Source: Scolanthus callimorphus
Lineage: Eukaryota > Cnidaria > Anthozoa > Actiniaria > Edwardsiidae
Assembly (NCBI GenBank): GCA_033964015.1
Contig: CM066919.1
Coordinates: 682,001-746,000 of the forward strand
DNA: 64,000 nt
Direction of reading: 5' to 3'
Positions within the stretch are counted from its first letter, which is position 1. Each line of letters opens with the position of its first letter. The position numbers were made by a program, and so were the translations under genes. Shown in pieces: positions 1 to 10,671 of the stretch. The notes beneath the pieces are model-generated. The model was not told the DNA's origin and ran no database searches. It saw nothing but the letters and a program-made list of their open reading frames with translations.

Positions 1-1
1 T

Positions 2-1147
2 TTTAAAGGAGAGCGACTATTGATTCCTAAGTCCATGCGCCAGATAATGAAGGAACTGCTGCACAGCCCACACACGGGAGTTAACGGATGCCTGAGGAGA
101 GCCAGAGAATGCATGTTTTGGCCAGGAATGACAGCCAAGATTAAAGAGCATGTGTCACAGTGTGAAGTTTGTGTCACCTATGGGACAAAACAGCAAAAGG
201 AGACTTTGATGAGCCATGAACCAACAGAGCGACCATGGGAGAAGATTGGAACAGACCTCTACAAGATAGATGGCAAGGAGTACTTAATAACTGTGGACTA
301 CTTCTCAAACTTCTGGGAAATCGACCCTCTTCCCAATGACGCTAAGGCCTCTACAGTAATCAAGAAACTGAAAGTGCATTTTGCAAGACAGGGGATACCC
401 GATACTGTCATTAGTGACAACGGACCTCAATTCCATTCTGAGGAATTCACCAACTTCGCACATGAGTGGGGTTTCGAACACCAGCCGGGAAGTCCAGAAC
501 ACCAGCAGAGCAACGGAAAGGCAGAAGCAGCAGTCAAAGACGCCAAGCGATTGCTAAGGAAGGCCAAACACACTAAAGGTGACTTGTACTTGGCAGTTCT
601 CGCGCTGAGAAACACGCCCACGGAAGCTATGGAAACCAGCCCAGCACAAAGACTACTGGGAAGACGTTGTAAGACACAGTTACCTACGACAGCACAGCTA
701 CTGAAACCTCAAGCTGTACACACTGATAGAGTTGTAAAGGAGACAAAAGCGAAACAAGCAACGCAAGCCTCATACTACAACCGAGGGGCACGAGACCTAC
801 CTCCACTAGAAGAAGGAGATGTTGTGAGGATGCGTCCTTTTAGACTCGGAAAGAAAGACTGGGACAGAGCGACAGTCACCAAGAGGCTCGACGAACGCTC
901 GTATGAGGTCGAGACCAATGAAAGGGCCTACCGGAGAAACCGAGTGGACCTAAAGGAACAGAAGCAACCACCTACACCACCAACACCAGCACCACAAGAA
1001 ATAGACCCAAGACCAACCCCGGACAAGGAACAGGACAACCCAGTGACCCAAGCCAAGGAACCAAAAGCAGCACCAGCACCTGCCAATCAGCGACCACAGA
1101 GGTCAATTAGAGAGCCTTCTTGGCTTAAGGACTTTGTTAAACATTGA
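2..1147 (+). CDS. Ty3/gypsy pol, integrase part (5' end outside window)
   Basis: The frame is open to the window edge, so this is the C-terminal part of a retrotransposon polyprotein and its first visible codon is not a start. Integrase inserts the reverse-transcribed element into host DNA. Residue numbers count from position 20. An H2C2 zinc module is visible (H15 and H18, then C48 and C51 in QCEVC), with the WPGM motif between. The rve catalytic core follows with the DDE triad: D79 (GTDLY), D133 (ISDNGPQF) and E169 (NGKAEA). A basic C-terminal domain and a proline-rich tail end at TGA 1145-1147. A polypurine tract and LTR follow within 125 bp, as expected for the 3' end of such an element. 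No frameshift or stop is seen, so the insertion is young or selected. Chromoviral chromodomain not seen. Confidence 0.93.
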   Translation, partial: FKGERLLIPKSMRQIMKELLHSPHTGVNGCLRRARECMFWPGMTAKIKEHVSQCEVCVTYGTKQQKETLMSHEPTERPWEKIGTDLYKIDGKEYLITVDYFSNFWEIDPLPNDAKASTVIKKLKVHFARQGIPDTVISDNGPQFHSEEFTNFAHEWGFEHQPGSPEHQQSNGKAEAAVKDAKRLLRKAKHTKGDLYLAVLALRNTPTEAMETSPAQRLLGRRCKTQLPTTAQLLKPQAVHTDRVVKETKAKQATQASYYNRGARDLPPLEEGDVVRMRPFRLGKKDWDRATVTKRLDERSYEVETNERAYRRNRVDLKEQKQPPTPPTPAPQEIDPRPTPDKEQDNPVTQAKEPKAAPAPANQRPQRSIREPSWLKDFVKH

Positions 1148-1253
1148 AAAAGACAAAATTTGACAGGACAATGATTATTGTTATTTTTATATTGATTTGG
1201 AGATAGAACAATTTGTCTCTAGGAAATATCTTAGATTTACCAGTTACAGATCC

Positions 1254-1268
1254 TCAAAGGAAGGGGGA
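1254..1268 (+). promoter_or_regulatory. Polypurine tract of the gypsy element
   Basis: A purine run rich in AAGGAAGGGGGA lies directly before the LTR start. In LTR elements this is the RNase H-resistant primer for plus-strand DNA synthesis. Position immediately 5' of a TGTTACG terminus supports the call. Confidence 0.8.
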
Positions 1269-1442
1269 TGTTACGTGATTGACGTATTTGCCTTAGTTAG
1301 ATTACATAACAGCCTTTTATAATAGAATGCACGTGACCAACCACGCTACCAAAGCAATGTAATTCAATGCCTTATGAAGTTGATTCATTCCAATAAACGT
1401 CTTAGTATTGAACACACGTCTTGTTATACTCTGCACGTTACA
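1269..1442 (+). mobile_element. 3' LTR of the Ty3/gypsy element (174 bp)
   Basis: Begins TGTTACGT and ends ACGTTACA, near-perfect short terminal inverted repeats of TG...CA type. An AATAAA polyadenylation signal lies at 1392-1397. The 5' LTR is outside the window, so LTR-LTR divergence and the target-site duplication cannot be read. The sequence right after the LTR belongs to the Ngaro-like recombinase gene, so the gypsy element probably inserted into that gene. Confidence 0.85.
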
Positions 1443-1454
1443 TAACTGGCCGTT

Positions 1455-2179
1455 ACAATCATTATCATTACTAACGGGGATTAAACGAGCTAAAATCACG
1501 CCACCTAATCAAAAGCAACCTATAACTACTAACATGCTAACCCAGATACATGGCACGCTTGATTTTACTTCTAGCTTTGATTCCTCTTTTTGGGCAATCT
1601 GCTTAGTAGCCTTCTTTGGTATGTTTAGGAAATCACACTTACTTCCTAGCAACGCGACTAACTTTGATGCAAGCAAAACAACTAACAAAAAGCGATTTTA
1701 AGATTCTTCACTGGGGCGCACTAGTAACTATACGGTGGAGCAAGACTATCCAGTTCAGGGAACGAGTGGTAGAAATACCACTACCTCTAATTCCTCACAG
1801 CAAACTCTGCCCTGTTTCTGCAATAACGCATGCATTTTCTTTCACGAGTTTTACAGGTGCTACAAGCCAGGCCTTTAACTACTATGATAAGGCTACACGT
1901 CGCACTCATTTATTCACCTATAATATATTCTTAGAGAAACTGCGCGCACATCTTTCAAAACTAAGCATAAACACTCGTCTCTTTGCTACTCATTCTTTCA
2001 GAAGAGGGGGTGCTAGTTTTTGTTATCAGTCTGGCGTCCCTCTAGAGCTTATCAAAGCCTTGGGGGACTGGCGCTCAGATGCTGTTCTTATTTACTTAAC
2101 CATGCCATTAACGATACGGCTTCACACAGCCAACATGCTTTGCAAGTCCGTATTAAACAACACACAACACACACCGTAA
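1455..2179 (+). pseudogene. Tyrosine recombinase of the Ngaro-like element (frameshifted, 5' interrupted)
   Basis: Encodes the recombinase that integrates circular cDNA of DIRS-order retroelements. The first part (about 1455-1680) reads GIKRAK, then FFGMFRKSHLLP, which carries the box I arginine. The frame shifts by one near 1675-1690 in an A-rich stretch. The second frame then gives the conserved lysine region (TIRWSKTIQF), the box II motif HSFRRGG (H-x-x-R) and LGDWRSDAVLIYL with the likely nucleophilic tyrosine. All catalytic residues are present, but in two frames, so the gene is a pseudogene unless the shift is a sequencing error. The N-terminus is cut by the gypsy LTR at 1442. Confidence 0.85.
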
Positions 2180-2193
2180 CACCACTTGGGTTT

Positions 2194-2336
2194 GGGAAAT
2201 TCATTGTCATGAATACATTGTATGTAAATATTGAATACCTCTAGAAATATATATTGTATGAAATGTCTGTAAAAAGGTACATTATAATTATCAAATAAAG
2301 ACTGCTGGAGCCCAACTCTTGTGTGATGGTTTAGGT
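2194..2336 (+). repeat. Split direct repeat, copy B1
   Basis: A 143-bp sequence repeated at 2665-2806 with only one single-base indel between the copies (GGGAAATTC versus GGGAAATC). It contains a polyadenylation signal (AAATAAAG) near 2293-2300. The near identity points to recent replication of the element. Confidence 0.95.
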
Positions 2337-2664
2337 GAATATTGATACTTGTATTAATATAAATCTAGACCGTACGTTTAGAGGGTGGTTCCGGCACGTA
2401 ATGCGTAGGCATGCACACTCCTAATGGGAGAGACCGGAATAGGAGGAATAACTTCTGCTGTAATAGCACGTCCGTATTCCAGGTAGTGTGGGCGTAGCAC
2501 GCTGTATATATAATAGTGCCCCAGGCAGGCACGCAGCACTCAATACTTTAATAGCAGCAATAGCACTTGCATTTGACTTGTTTTAACGCCCACCCTCCCT
2601 CTCCATAGCAGTCCATGATTTTGTTATTCAGTCAGTGTAGATGTGTATCAGTAATGTCAGTGTA
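2337..2664 (+). repeat. A2 segment of the split-repeat element
   Basis: The unique 328 bp between the two B copies. By the Ngaro model it should equal the element's 5' terminus A1, which is outside the window. A TATATATAATAG motif near 2503-2514 could be the core of a promoter copy, which is inference only. Confidence 0.55.
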
Positions 2665-2806
2665 GGGAAATCATTGTCATGAATACATTGTATGTAAATA
2701 TTGAATACCTCTAGAAATATATATTGTATGAAATGTCTGTAAAAAGGTACATTATAATTATCAAATAAAGACTGCTGGAGCCCAACTCTTGTGTGATGGT
2801 TTAGGT
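2665..2806 (+). repeat. Split direct repeat, copy B2
   Basis: Second copy of the 143-bp B repeat (142 bp here). Its end GGTTTAGGT marks the 3' end of the element, because copy B1 continues with unrelated sequence after the same bases. Confidence 0.95.
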
Positions 2807-3713
2807 TTATAGCCAAGAAGAATGGTGACTCGGGTTTATTCATTTCAACAGGTCTGTGGCTTCTGAACAGCTTGTACGTCTCCACAGGGCATCTGTCGTT
2901 GCCAGTTGCATAGGCCTTTGGTTTGAACGCTCTTTGGTGGCCGTTCTCCTGTCCTTTTCGGGTTTTTGTACCTCTCTCTGCCTGCCAAACGAGGAACTCG
3001 CGTTCGTCAACAGGGTCTCGGTGAAGCTCAATATCTCCCCAACAGAGCTTACGACTCTCGTCTCTTGCACGAAAGCCGAAATGGAGAGCCAAAAACCACC
3101 ATACTGTTCTCTGGAGGATATCTGGGGTGGAGTGGCCAAGCTGATCGGACTGAAATAATCGGTCTTCGTCTTCTTCGGTGAGGGCTTTGGTCGCATTTGG
3201 CCGGTTCCCCTTTCCGGCGACATTCACCAGCTGTTTACGTTTTGCCGCCAGCACCTTGCGTGAGTCTTCAAATTCCTGGTCCTTCAGAATGTTCATTGAG
3301 GATTTTTGCTCTGTCAGCCAACGCTGGATACTCCTCTGGATGCTAGATAGGGAGTCTGGCTCATACTCTTCACCGTTTCGCTTACGCGCCTTGATGAAAA
3401 ACTTGGACAGCAATTGGTCAAGTTGTTTCACAGGTAAAGTCTCTATTCTCAGATCTTCCTCCAAACCTTCCCCTTCCAAGAAACGACGAAAACTTTTCAT
3501 GTCAGCAGTTGTTTTCCTGACTGTGTATTCGCTTTTTTGTTCGTTAACAAAGTCTCTTATTTCCTGGCTATCTGATTTATTTTGAGGCTGTGTTTCCTCG
3601 ATGTCTGTTTCCTCGGTTTCGACATTTGCAACTTTTTCAATCGTGCTTTCATCTTCCTCCGGCTCTGGGAAATAAAATTCACTTTCTGAGTGTTCCTGCT
3701 CACTTCCACTCAT
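2807..3713 (-). pseudogene. Crypton-type tyrosine recombinase (DUF3504 family), C-terminus missing
   Basis: I take the start as the ATG at 3713 (MSGSEQEHSESEF); codons upstream are open but look non-coding. An acidic N-terminus of about 70 residues is followed by a SAM-like core-binding region (KSFRRFLEGEGL, SSIQRSIQRWL) and the beginning of the catalytic domain (LALHFGFRARDESRKLCWGD, carrying the box I arginine; then the FLVW and SPFFLAIN motifs). This domain order is that of CryptonA elements and of the animal KCTD1/ZMYM/QRICH1 proteins derived from them. The coding match stops where the Ngaro-like B2 repeat begins at 2806, so the part with HxxR and the tyrosine is missing and the protein cannot be an active recombinase. 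Confidence 0.8.
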
Positions 3714-4245
3714 TATTTTTCTTCTCCAGTTAAAGACGTTATGATTATGTAGAAAATAAATCCTTTCTTCTTTCAGGAAATTTAGTTTTAAAAGTTTAGG
3801 TTGTTTTTCTTTTACGAGAATCGCCTGGATTTTGCTTAAAAATGTAAACAAGCACACCGGCGGGAAAAATCCGTATCGGACACGGCTTGTACGGGGAAAT
3901 ACAAGCCTGTCAACAGCCAATCAGAGCGGGCGTAGTATCTTAGCCATATAATAATAATGCGTACTTAACATTGTCTTAAACGCAAGGCGTTTGGTGGGGG
4001 CAATTAGCCCCCCTAATACAACAATCGACTACCTGCCCATATCAACCTAAAAAGTCACCCAAAGGGAGGAGACGCGGGTGGAGGTGGGTTCGAAGATCAA
4101 AGGAGGAAAGCTTGCTTGGAAAGCGTGACGACTCATTGGGCGCTGTCCTTTTATACCGTCATTGGACGCGCCTGTCAACACTCAGCTCTGGACATATCTG
4201 AACCCATTTCCTTGCCGGCGCCTAATCCCTTTAGCCCGTGTGTGG

Positions 4246-4510
4246 TTAACACCGGTCAGAGAGTTGTAACAAAGGGTGAAGCTCCCGTAGAATACCCCCA
4301 ATATTCGGTAGTCCAGGATGGTACGTAACCACGAAAGGAGTCCTTTCACTCTTCTTCCTTGGGCGGGGTGTCAAGGCTTGTTCCCTCGATATACGCCTTG
4401 CTCTATTTACCTGTTCTCTGACAAACCTTCTATCATAGCCACGTGCAACTAAAAATCCCACCAGATCATTAGCTCTTCCATTAAACAATTCCTCGGTTGA
4501 GCATATCATA
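4246..4510 (-). pseudogene. Penelope-like element remnant (region after the reverse transcriptase)
   Basis: The minus strand reads STEELFNGRANDLVGFL, ARGYDRRFVREQV, then FVVTYHPGLPNIGGIL and ending LSDRC. I recognise this as the conserved linker that follows the reverse transcriptase in Penelope-like retroelements and precedes the GIY-YIG nuclease. About 85 codons survive; upstream minus-strand sequence (4510-4680) is open but not recognisable, and a stop follows LSDRC. No GIY-YIG domain is found next to it. The fragment is a dead truncated copy. Confidence 0.65.
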
Positions 4511-5058
4511 GGTGAAAGATACCCAGCTAAAAGTTTGTACCAGATTTGGAAAGCAAGACTCGAACAGCTGTCAATATGTTGGACAAGAAAAAACATGAGG
4601 TAAGATTTCAAATGTAATATATTATAAATCAAACTACCGAATTTTGTAACCCTAAAGGAGAACGAGAGTGGCGCAGGCATGAAATGTAAGAGCTGGTGTT
4701 TATTGAGAAACCGGGTTCGGACTCTGACCGGTTCGATAGAAATGCGTCGGTGGGTGGAAAATAGAAGCTTTTTCTTTTCACTGATATGCGTATTTTTATT
4801 AGTTTTGCAGGTTTGAGACGTGTTCTTGATGTTGGCAATGAGGCAGCTAGTTTTGCCTGTTTTGAGGTTAGATGAAATAGATTAGTTACTAAACGAGTAT
4901 AGCGTGCCTGAAAATTCATCTGCTCGCAATTGGAATTACGCGGCCGATTGGCCAATTAACATTAGTGGGAATTATTTCAATGTGACCATTTATCAATTTG
5001 TAAAATGTACAGTACGCTGTCTTTATAATTTACTGTACTTTGGATGCAAAACGCATCA

Positions 5059-5087
5059 AATAAAGTCTATGTTGTTGTTGTTGTGTT
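5059..5087 (+). repeat. Retroelement 3' tail with (GTT)n
   Basis: An AATAAA signal (5059-5064) followed by four to five GTT units. CR1/L2-like LINEs and their SINEs often end in such a microsatellite. The upstream 300 bp (about 4700-5058) have no recognisable coding content, so the family is unassigned. Confidence 0.45.
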
Positions 5088-5110
5088 GAACTTTTTCGCT
5101 TCCAGAGATT

Positions 5111-5251
5111 GATTCTTTTCCAGTTCTTCAGGGACCTTTTCCCTAAACTGATTTAATTTTGTTCCAGTACCTAAGGGACATCCCAAAGGAACTGGAACAA
5201 AATTAAATCAGTTCAGGGAATAGGCGTCCCTGAGTAACTGGAAAAGAATTA
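5111..5251. repeat. Hairpin MITE
   Basis: Two arms of about 60 bp face each other around 5175-5190: the left arm starts with ATTCTTTTCCAGTT and the right arm ends with AACTGGAAAAGAATT. The match is strong with small differences. No coding content. Confidence 0.85.
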
Positions 5252-5679
5252 ATTAAGCCCCAGCTCTTCCCTGCTGATTTCAATACCCTCCCCGGCTTTT
5301 AGATTGTACTGGACCGGGTTTCCAGTATCATCACGTGACCCAATTTTCGCTCTTGCAATTGGCTGTTATCCTCGTGAATAATTAATGAGTATGTGAAAGG
5401 TTTTTCTATAAATCTGGAGGATTATTTTGATTACTACGGGAAAATATGCATGTGTTTTGCGGTTACTATTTTACTTAACTTAAGGTTCTTAATTTTTTGC
5501 CTGAAAAAACTTCTTATAAACGTGGTTATTATAAACAAATTGCAATGTTGATAATGTACTAATTTTGATTTGTTTATTTTGTTATAGAAAGATGTTGGAG
5601 AGAGACTTGTAATAAAGGGCTATTTTGCAAAAGATGACAATGAAGTCAATGTTTTCCTTTATTTTGTAGAGTTGGTTGT

Positions 5680-5908
5680 GTCAAGCGGCGAGGGAAGAAC
5701 AGGGTGTGGTTTGTACATAGTCATTAGTATTCATGCCCATAGTCATTAGTATTCTCTATGTTGCAACTTGGTTTTCTTTGTTCTTCTTCAGGAGAACAAT
5801 GAAAATGCAAGGTGCAACCAGAGAATATTAATGACTATGAGCATGAATACTAATGACTATGTACAAACCCCTAATTTTCCCTATTGTTCAATGCCCTCGC
5901 CGCTTGAC
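5680..5908. repeat. Hairpin MITE with GTCAAGCGGCGAGGG termini
   Basis: The left end GTCAAGCGGCGAGGG is matched by CCCTCGCCGCTTGAC at the right end, and the arms (about 110 bp each) contain two spaced copies of CATAGTCATTAGTATTC-type sequence. Loop near 5790. Confidence 0.85.
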
Positions 5909-5929
5909 GCTTTAGTTTCTACTAGCTGA

Positions 5930-6990
5930 TGCCCGTGAAAAATTCACTGAGTGTAAGGGGGAAATTTATTTTACTTAAAGTGTTCTCTATTTAAAAAAAA
6001 CGGAAAAAAAATCACAATGGCCATATGGATGTGGGAAGGGGTTCGTGATTTCCCCCTTCCATAAACTGCTGGATTTACATTACTAATAACCTCCCATCAG
6101 CATGAGTACCCCGTCCCACCATGCTGAAATAAATGAAGTGAGCCCAAAGGATTTTTTTTTTGCACTGGTCTCCCTGATTTTGGTGCGACAAAATCACGCG
6201 TGTCCGTCTCTCAAATCGGTCAAAGAACCCGTGAAAATCGAAAGCGCTATTTGACTTCGGAAGTGAGGGGAGAGAAGAAACAGGTCAAGTAAAAATGGTC
6301 TAAGGACTAACAATTTTTTTTAGTTTATATTATTTATATTTTTTCGGCTTTATCCCTCGCTTAAATTAGAACTTAGCCGAAAGTGAATCTCTTCCAACAA
6401 AAACATGCCCACTGGAGGGATTTCCTCCTTCTCTTCGGGATTGTGTCCTTCGTTTTGCGATAGAGCCGTCAGGATTTATACTTAGAAAATATTATTACGT
6501 TCACGGACTTTGTTTTGTAAATGTGTCATTTCGACTTAGCATGACTTAGCGCGTGCTCCGAGGGAAGCAAGGTAGTGTGTGACTGGAAGCAGCGAGGTGG
6601 TACTCACTACCGTCACATGCGAGTTTTCCGACGTATTTTTCTTTACTTATAACGTTTTGCATTTGGCTACTTTGCACTATGGTTTATAGAGAAACACGTC
6701 GAATTATCTATTTTTCAACTGATTTTGATCAATATTTCTGATAATATGAGCAATTTTATCTCCTTACCGGGTGGGGTCTGGTAACTAGTCAAACGCAAGA
6801 TTCCTTTCTTTTGCAAAAAAAACCACTTGCACTCTCCCAATATCAAAAATTCGAACGGTACATAACAGTTGGAAAAATCACCAGTCACAACGTTTATAAT
6901 AAAAACCTTTCTTTTAGAAATGCCATTTGCAAATGTTTCTGATAACACCTGACCCTGTAGGTTCAAATCTAGTGAGCCTTTGGCAGTTAA
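5930..6990. other. No recognisable gene
   Basis: AT-rich sequence with no coding region or repeat structure I can support. An open frame on the minus strand at 6715-7026 runs into the next hairpin MITE and has no recognisable motif. Confidence 0.5.
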
Positions 6991-6997
6991 GTTGGCT

Positions 6998-7145
6998 GCG
7001 TAGTCAATCACAATCGTGTGAGCCAATCGGATCCTTGTTCAGTGCACTCCTTTGGCTTGTTTTTCGAGACATGTCGCAACAGACATGTCGCACTAGGCGA
7101 AACTAGGAAAGGATCTGATTGGCTCACGAGTTTGATTGACTACGC
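6998..7145. repeat. Hairpin MITE with GCGTAGTCAATCA termini
   Basis: Arms of about 40 bp at 6998-7037 and 7106-7145, reading GCGTAGTCAATCA then GTGAGCCAATC in each direction. Spacer about 68 bp with a small ACATGTCGCA repeat. Confidence 0.85.
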
Positions 7146-7149
7146 TTGA

Positions 7150-8330
7150 TTTCCTTGACAAAAAATGGTCTTCGAAACGCTCTTGGCCTATTTCTACAAA
7201 CTTATAGTCTGACCTCATTGGAGTTGGTATTGCGAAAAGTTATCTTGCATGTCTGGGTGGATTCTTCAACTCAAAAAATGGAGGGCCACCATTTCGTTGC
7301 CATGGAAGCGTCAATTTAAACAAAACATGTAAACACATATAACGATCAATTGCATGTTTCTTGTAAAGTGGCTTGCCTTTCTGTGTATGTATAGCACGTG
7401 AGATACAGGCCATACCAGACCGAAGAGTCAACTAAAAACTGCTATAAGCCACCTTAAAGTGCAAATTTTCTTAGTTTTTTTATTAATAACACGCAATGGC
7501 AGTGGTTCGAAATACCTATTTTTTTGCAAAATACAGACAACGCTTCAAATCTACTAAGATACCTATTGTCTTGAATAAATTCCCGTTGATTTGCGATAAA
7601 TGTGAAACTAATCGCGCGCTAAAATTATCTGAAAAACAGAAAAAATGAAGAACTTTTTCTAAACTGTAATGAATTTCTTCCGAATTGCATAAATTACAAA
7701 AATAACATAGTGAGTTTTAAATCTCGTGTGTTATAGCCGAAATCTACCTCGTCGGTGCGAATGGAATCTCAGATGTATAGGTTTAAATAGTTTGAGCAAA
7801 AAACCTTGATTTTTTTTAAATGTAAACGAAGAAATTAGAAACAAACTTCGGTAGCAATCACATTTGCTGCCGTTTGTTTAGATATGTAAATTTTATGAAG
7901 TGGGGGACAAAACTTTCAGTAAACTTCACGCCATTGCTAAACTCTCTCAAAATAGGCTATAAGTCCGGGCAATAGACCAAATGACTGCAATTTTACTAGA
8001 CCACACATCTGTAGTTTCTTAGTGCAATAAGGCTTATGGTTATCTATATATTAGAGGAAATGCAAACCCCGGTCGTATTGTACCGGGGGAGGGGGGTTGA
8101 CAAACATATTTTACAATAAAGTATCATGAAATGAGGGTTAAAAGGCACTGGTGTCCCAACAGTTTTGTCCGCCATTGTAGAAACACGTGATCGATATGTA
8201 AGCCACTTCTGGGCTCTTTGAGTTTGCCTTAGGAAATTAAACGCCCTGTATTTGGCATCGACTGATAGAGGGTATCTTCCGAGCTCGGCCCTACATGCAT
8301 TATTTGTTGCTTTCTTGCTTACTCCAAATG
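7150..8330. other. No recognisable gene
   Basis: AT-rich spacer. A short stop-poor stretch at 7240-7431 (minus) has no family resemblance. I see no intact repeat boundaries here. Confidence 0.5.
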
Positions 8331-8473
8331 CTAGTTTACAAAATTTTGTACCATTTTTGGGGAAAATTGGCCTTTTTTCGTCTAATACCCTAAAAGATAC
8401 CTGGAACCCGAATTTTAACCCCTAAAAAATACGACGAGCACCCCGCCCGACGACATATGGGAGTCCGCCGTAT
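8330..8473. repeat. Half copy of the poly-G-ended MITE family
   Basis: Carries the family hallmarks CCCTAAAAGATACC and CCCCTAAAAAATACGACGA followed by GCACCCCG and a terminal CCATATGGG-like region, as in the copies at 29475-29793 and 33855-34268. The left end is missing; the right end abuts the long-inverted-repeat element at 8474. Confidence 0.6.
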
Positions 8474-9001
8474 GATGCCAGGTAACTTGAATGCTGAGTG
8501 GCACACGTTTAAGATTATTTTTCTATGTAAAGCTTTCTCGTGTGGTATATCCATGAAAGCTCACAGATACGCACACATTTCGACGAGTGAGCACGTTTTT
8601 ATTGACTTTGAGCCCCTTTGAGCCCAACCAAGGACTCTTGAAATACACCGCTTCCAGCCTTATCCCAGTCACAGGCGGAACAGGCCAAACTAGCAACGCA
8701 AGAGATGGGAGACTTTATTGAGTTGGTGAGCCAACTCAACTCCAAGGGGGCTCCGCCTCTTAAGAGGAACGTCGGTTTTTCCTAGATACGACAGTTTTGA
8801 ATCCATATTTCTAATTTACAGAAAGATCGGATTTCGGATATTTTCTTAAATGTAAACTTACTGAAAGGAAAACGTTTCTTCGAGTGATGAATTGTCGCCG
8901 CTAGCAGCTGTTCCCTTATGATACCGTTGACTGCGTCAATGTTTAGTTTACCAGGCCAATTACTGTGGTAAACAAATGAAATAATGCTCTGATCTTAACA
9001 A

Positions 9002-9330
9002 TTTGTCCATATTTGTAGTTATTTACTTGAGCGCGAATTTTGAGGTTTAGGTTCAACTGTTTATATGTTCAATTGAATAAGGCTCGCGTATAGGATTCTC
9101 TACAGTGACTTTGAAGTCTATATATTACAAAAAAAGAAACCCAAAATCGCAAGCACAAATAACTTATTCTTATGGAGTTGAATTTATTTATTTAGAACGC
9201 GAATTTTGAGTGTTGCGTTTGATTTTCAATTGAATCCGGGCGCGAGTCACTGTGCATCGTGTGTAGCATTCTTGAACGAGAGGGCATTTGCAGTCTATAC
9301 ATTACTATAGAAACCACAAATCGCCCGCAC
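9002..9330. repeat. Tandem duplication of a ~165-bp unit inside the element
   Basis: Two diverged units each contain GCGAATTTTGAG, TTCAATTGAAT, CAGTSWCTATA-type sequence and a closing GCACAAATAAC. The second unit is the better conserved and recurs at about 13328-13500. Confidence 0.65.
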
Positions 9331-9500
9331 AAATAACCAGGTTACTTTCTGATTAAATTTCCAGCTAGTGAAATGAATTTAAGAGGCAAACAAATTAATG
9401 TTTCAAATTTATCAAGCAATATTATGGAGCAACAATATGACAACGAGCCTATTCATGTGGAACTTTTGAGATGAATTTGGTATCAATCCTTGTGAAATAA

Positions 9501-10671
9501 GGGACGTGTCATTATTTACCGGGGGAGAGGGCTCACAAGGCTAAAAAAAATTAGGACCCTCCCCTTAAACATAACCAAAAAAATGTGACCCTCCCCCAGT
9601 CGTAGGTAAAAAAAATTGTGACCCTCCCCATGTAACTTATATTTTCTGAAAAACCTGCCAGATAGTCTCTTGTCCGAGTGATGCAATGTCTCTTTCATTC
9701 TTCTTAATAGCGGAAATACGTTTTTCTTACTTCTGTCAAAGTTAACGAACCGCGGTATTATTTATCGCCTGGATTATTAACGTGAGAGGATTTTGGGTAA
9801 TACACGGTAAAAATGCAGTGATCCTCCCTCTATAAGTACAAGGATCAACGTGATTCCACCTCTCCCGTTCCGTATTTGACCTAGTACTGAAGACATTTTA
9901 CAGAAAAAGGGGGTCGTAGTACTGAATACATTTTACAGAAAAAGGGGGTCGCATTTTTCTTTCGTTGCGCGCGAAGTGAGCGCCCGAATTTTGATAAACG
10001 CATTTCATCAAGCCTCAGAGAAAGGGTAGATGAACATGTTTTGTGTACGGTATAGTAAACAAAGCCTGTCAGGAGCCCAGGAAGTACGCTACCTCAACTA
10101 TATAGATTAGATGAAAGCTTCTATTGATGGGCTCCTGAGCCAACAATGTTATATTATTCATGCGCACAACTGCGCGCCGCAAATGGGGAAGTTATTATTA
10201 TTCATGTGCGTGTAGCGGCCTAAATGACGAATTTCTATGCTTGTAATGTCGAACTCACGCTTACCTATGGGGTCTTCTTTCAAGATATAGTGACTGCCCG
10301 GCAGGCCTATCATTGCAGGGCAGTTTTGGGAGAGTTTGTTTTTCCTTGTCAAGATACACTTTGTTCTTGTAAACGGTAGTGTCTTCATTGCTGAAAGTGT
10401 ATCTTAGATGTAATTCTTTATGCACGCGAAGCGCGATGAAATTCTTATTAAGCAAAAATGCAAATGATAGAGAAGTTGCTGAAATAACCACTATCTGCAA
10501 CTGTTTTACCCTCTTCATCGCCCAAATGTTTGCTGAAAAAAATTAGGACCCTCCCCATAACAGGTGTGAAAAAAATTTGGACCCTCCCTTTAGACATGCG
10601 AAAAAAATTAGGACCCTCCCCACAAAAAGCCCCCCCCCCCCCCCCCCCCCCGCTAAATAATGACACGTCCC
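9501..10671. mobile_element. PIF/Harbinger-like non-autonomous element, copy 1 (TAA target duplication)
   Basis: Termini GGGACGTGTCATTATTTA and its reverse complement are flanked by TAA (9498-9500 and 10672-10674). The uninterrupted homologous site at 13651-13661 reads GAAATTATATG, with TTA at the insertion point. A 3-bp TWA target duplication plus GGG-starting termini point to PIF/Harbinger. Subterminal regions carry repeated AAAAAAATTAGGACCCTCCC motifs. The interior contains GCGCGAAGYGCG-type motifs and a C-run at 10630-10651. No transposase frame. Confidence 0.8.

Larger units (their letters stand above)
1443..2806 (+). mobile_element. 3' half of a Ngaro-type (split direct repeat) retroelement
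   Basis: A tyrosine-recombinase gene is followed by repeat B1 (2194-2336), a unique stretch A2 (2337-2664) and repeat B2 (2665-2806). This A1-ORFs-B1-A2-B2 order is diagnostic of Ngaro/PAT-like DIRS-order retroelements, which integrate by tyrosine recombinase and leave no target duplication. Gag, reverse transcriptase/RNase H and A1 would lie left of the gypsy insertion, outside the window. B2 ends exactly where the Crypton reading frame on the other strand begins to make sense, so the element probably inserted into that Crypton. Confidence 0.75.

Noticed and set aside
10448..10666. Glycine-rich short protein
   Set aside because: The glycine run is the reverse of a C22 homopolymer at the transposon end.
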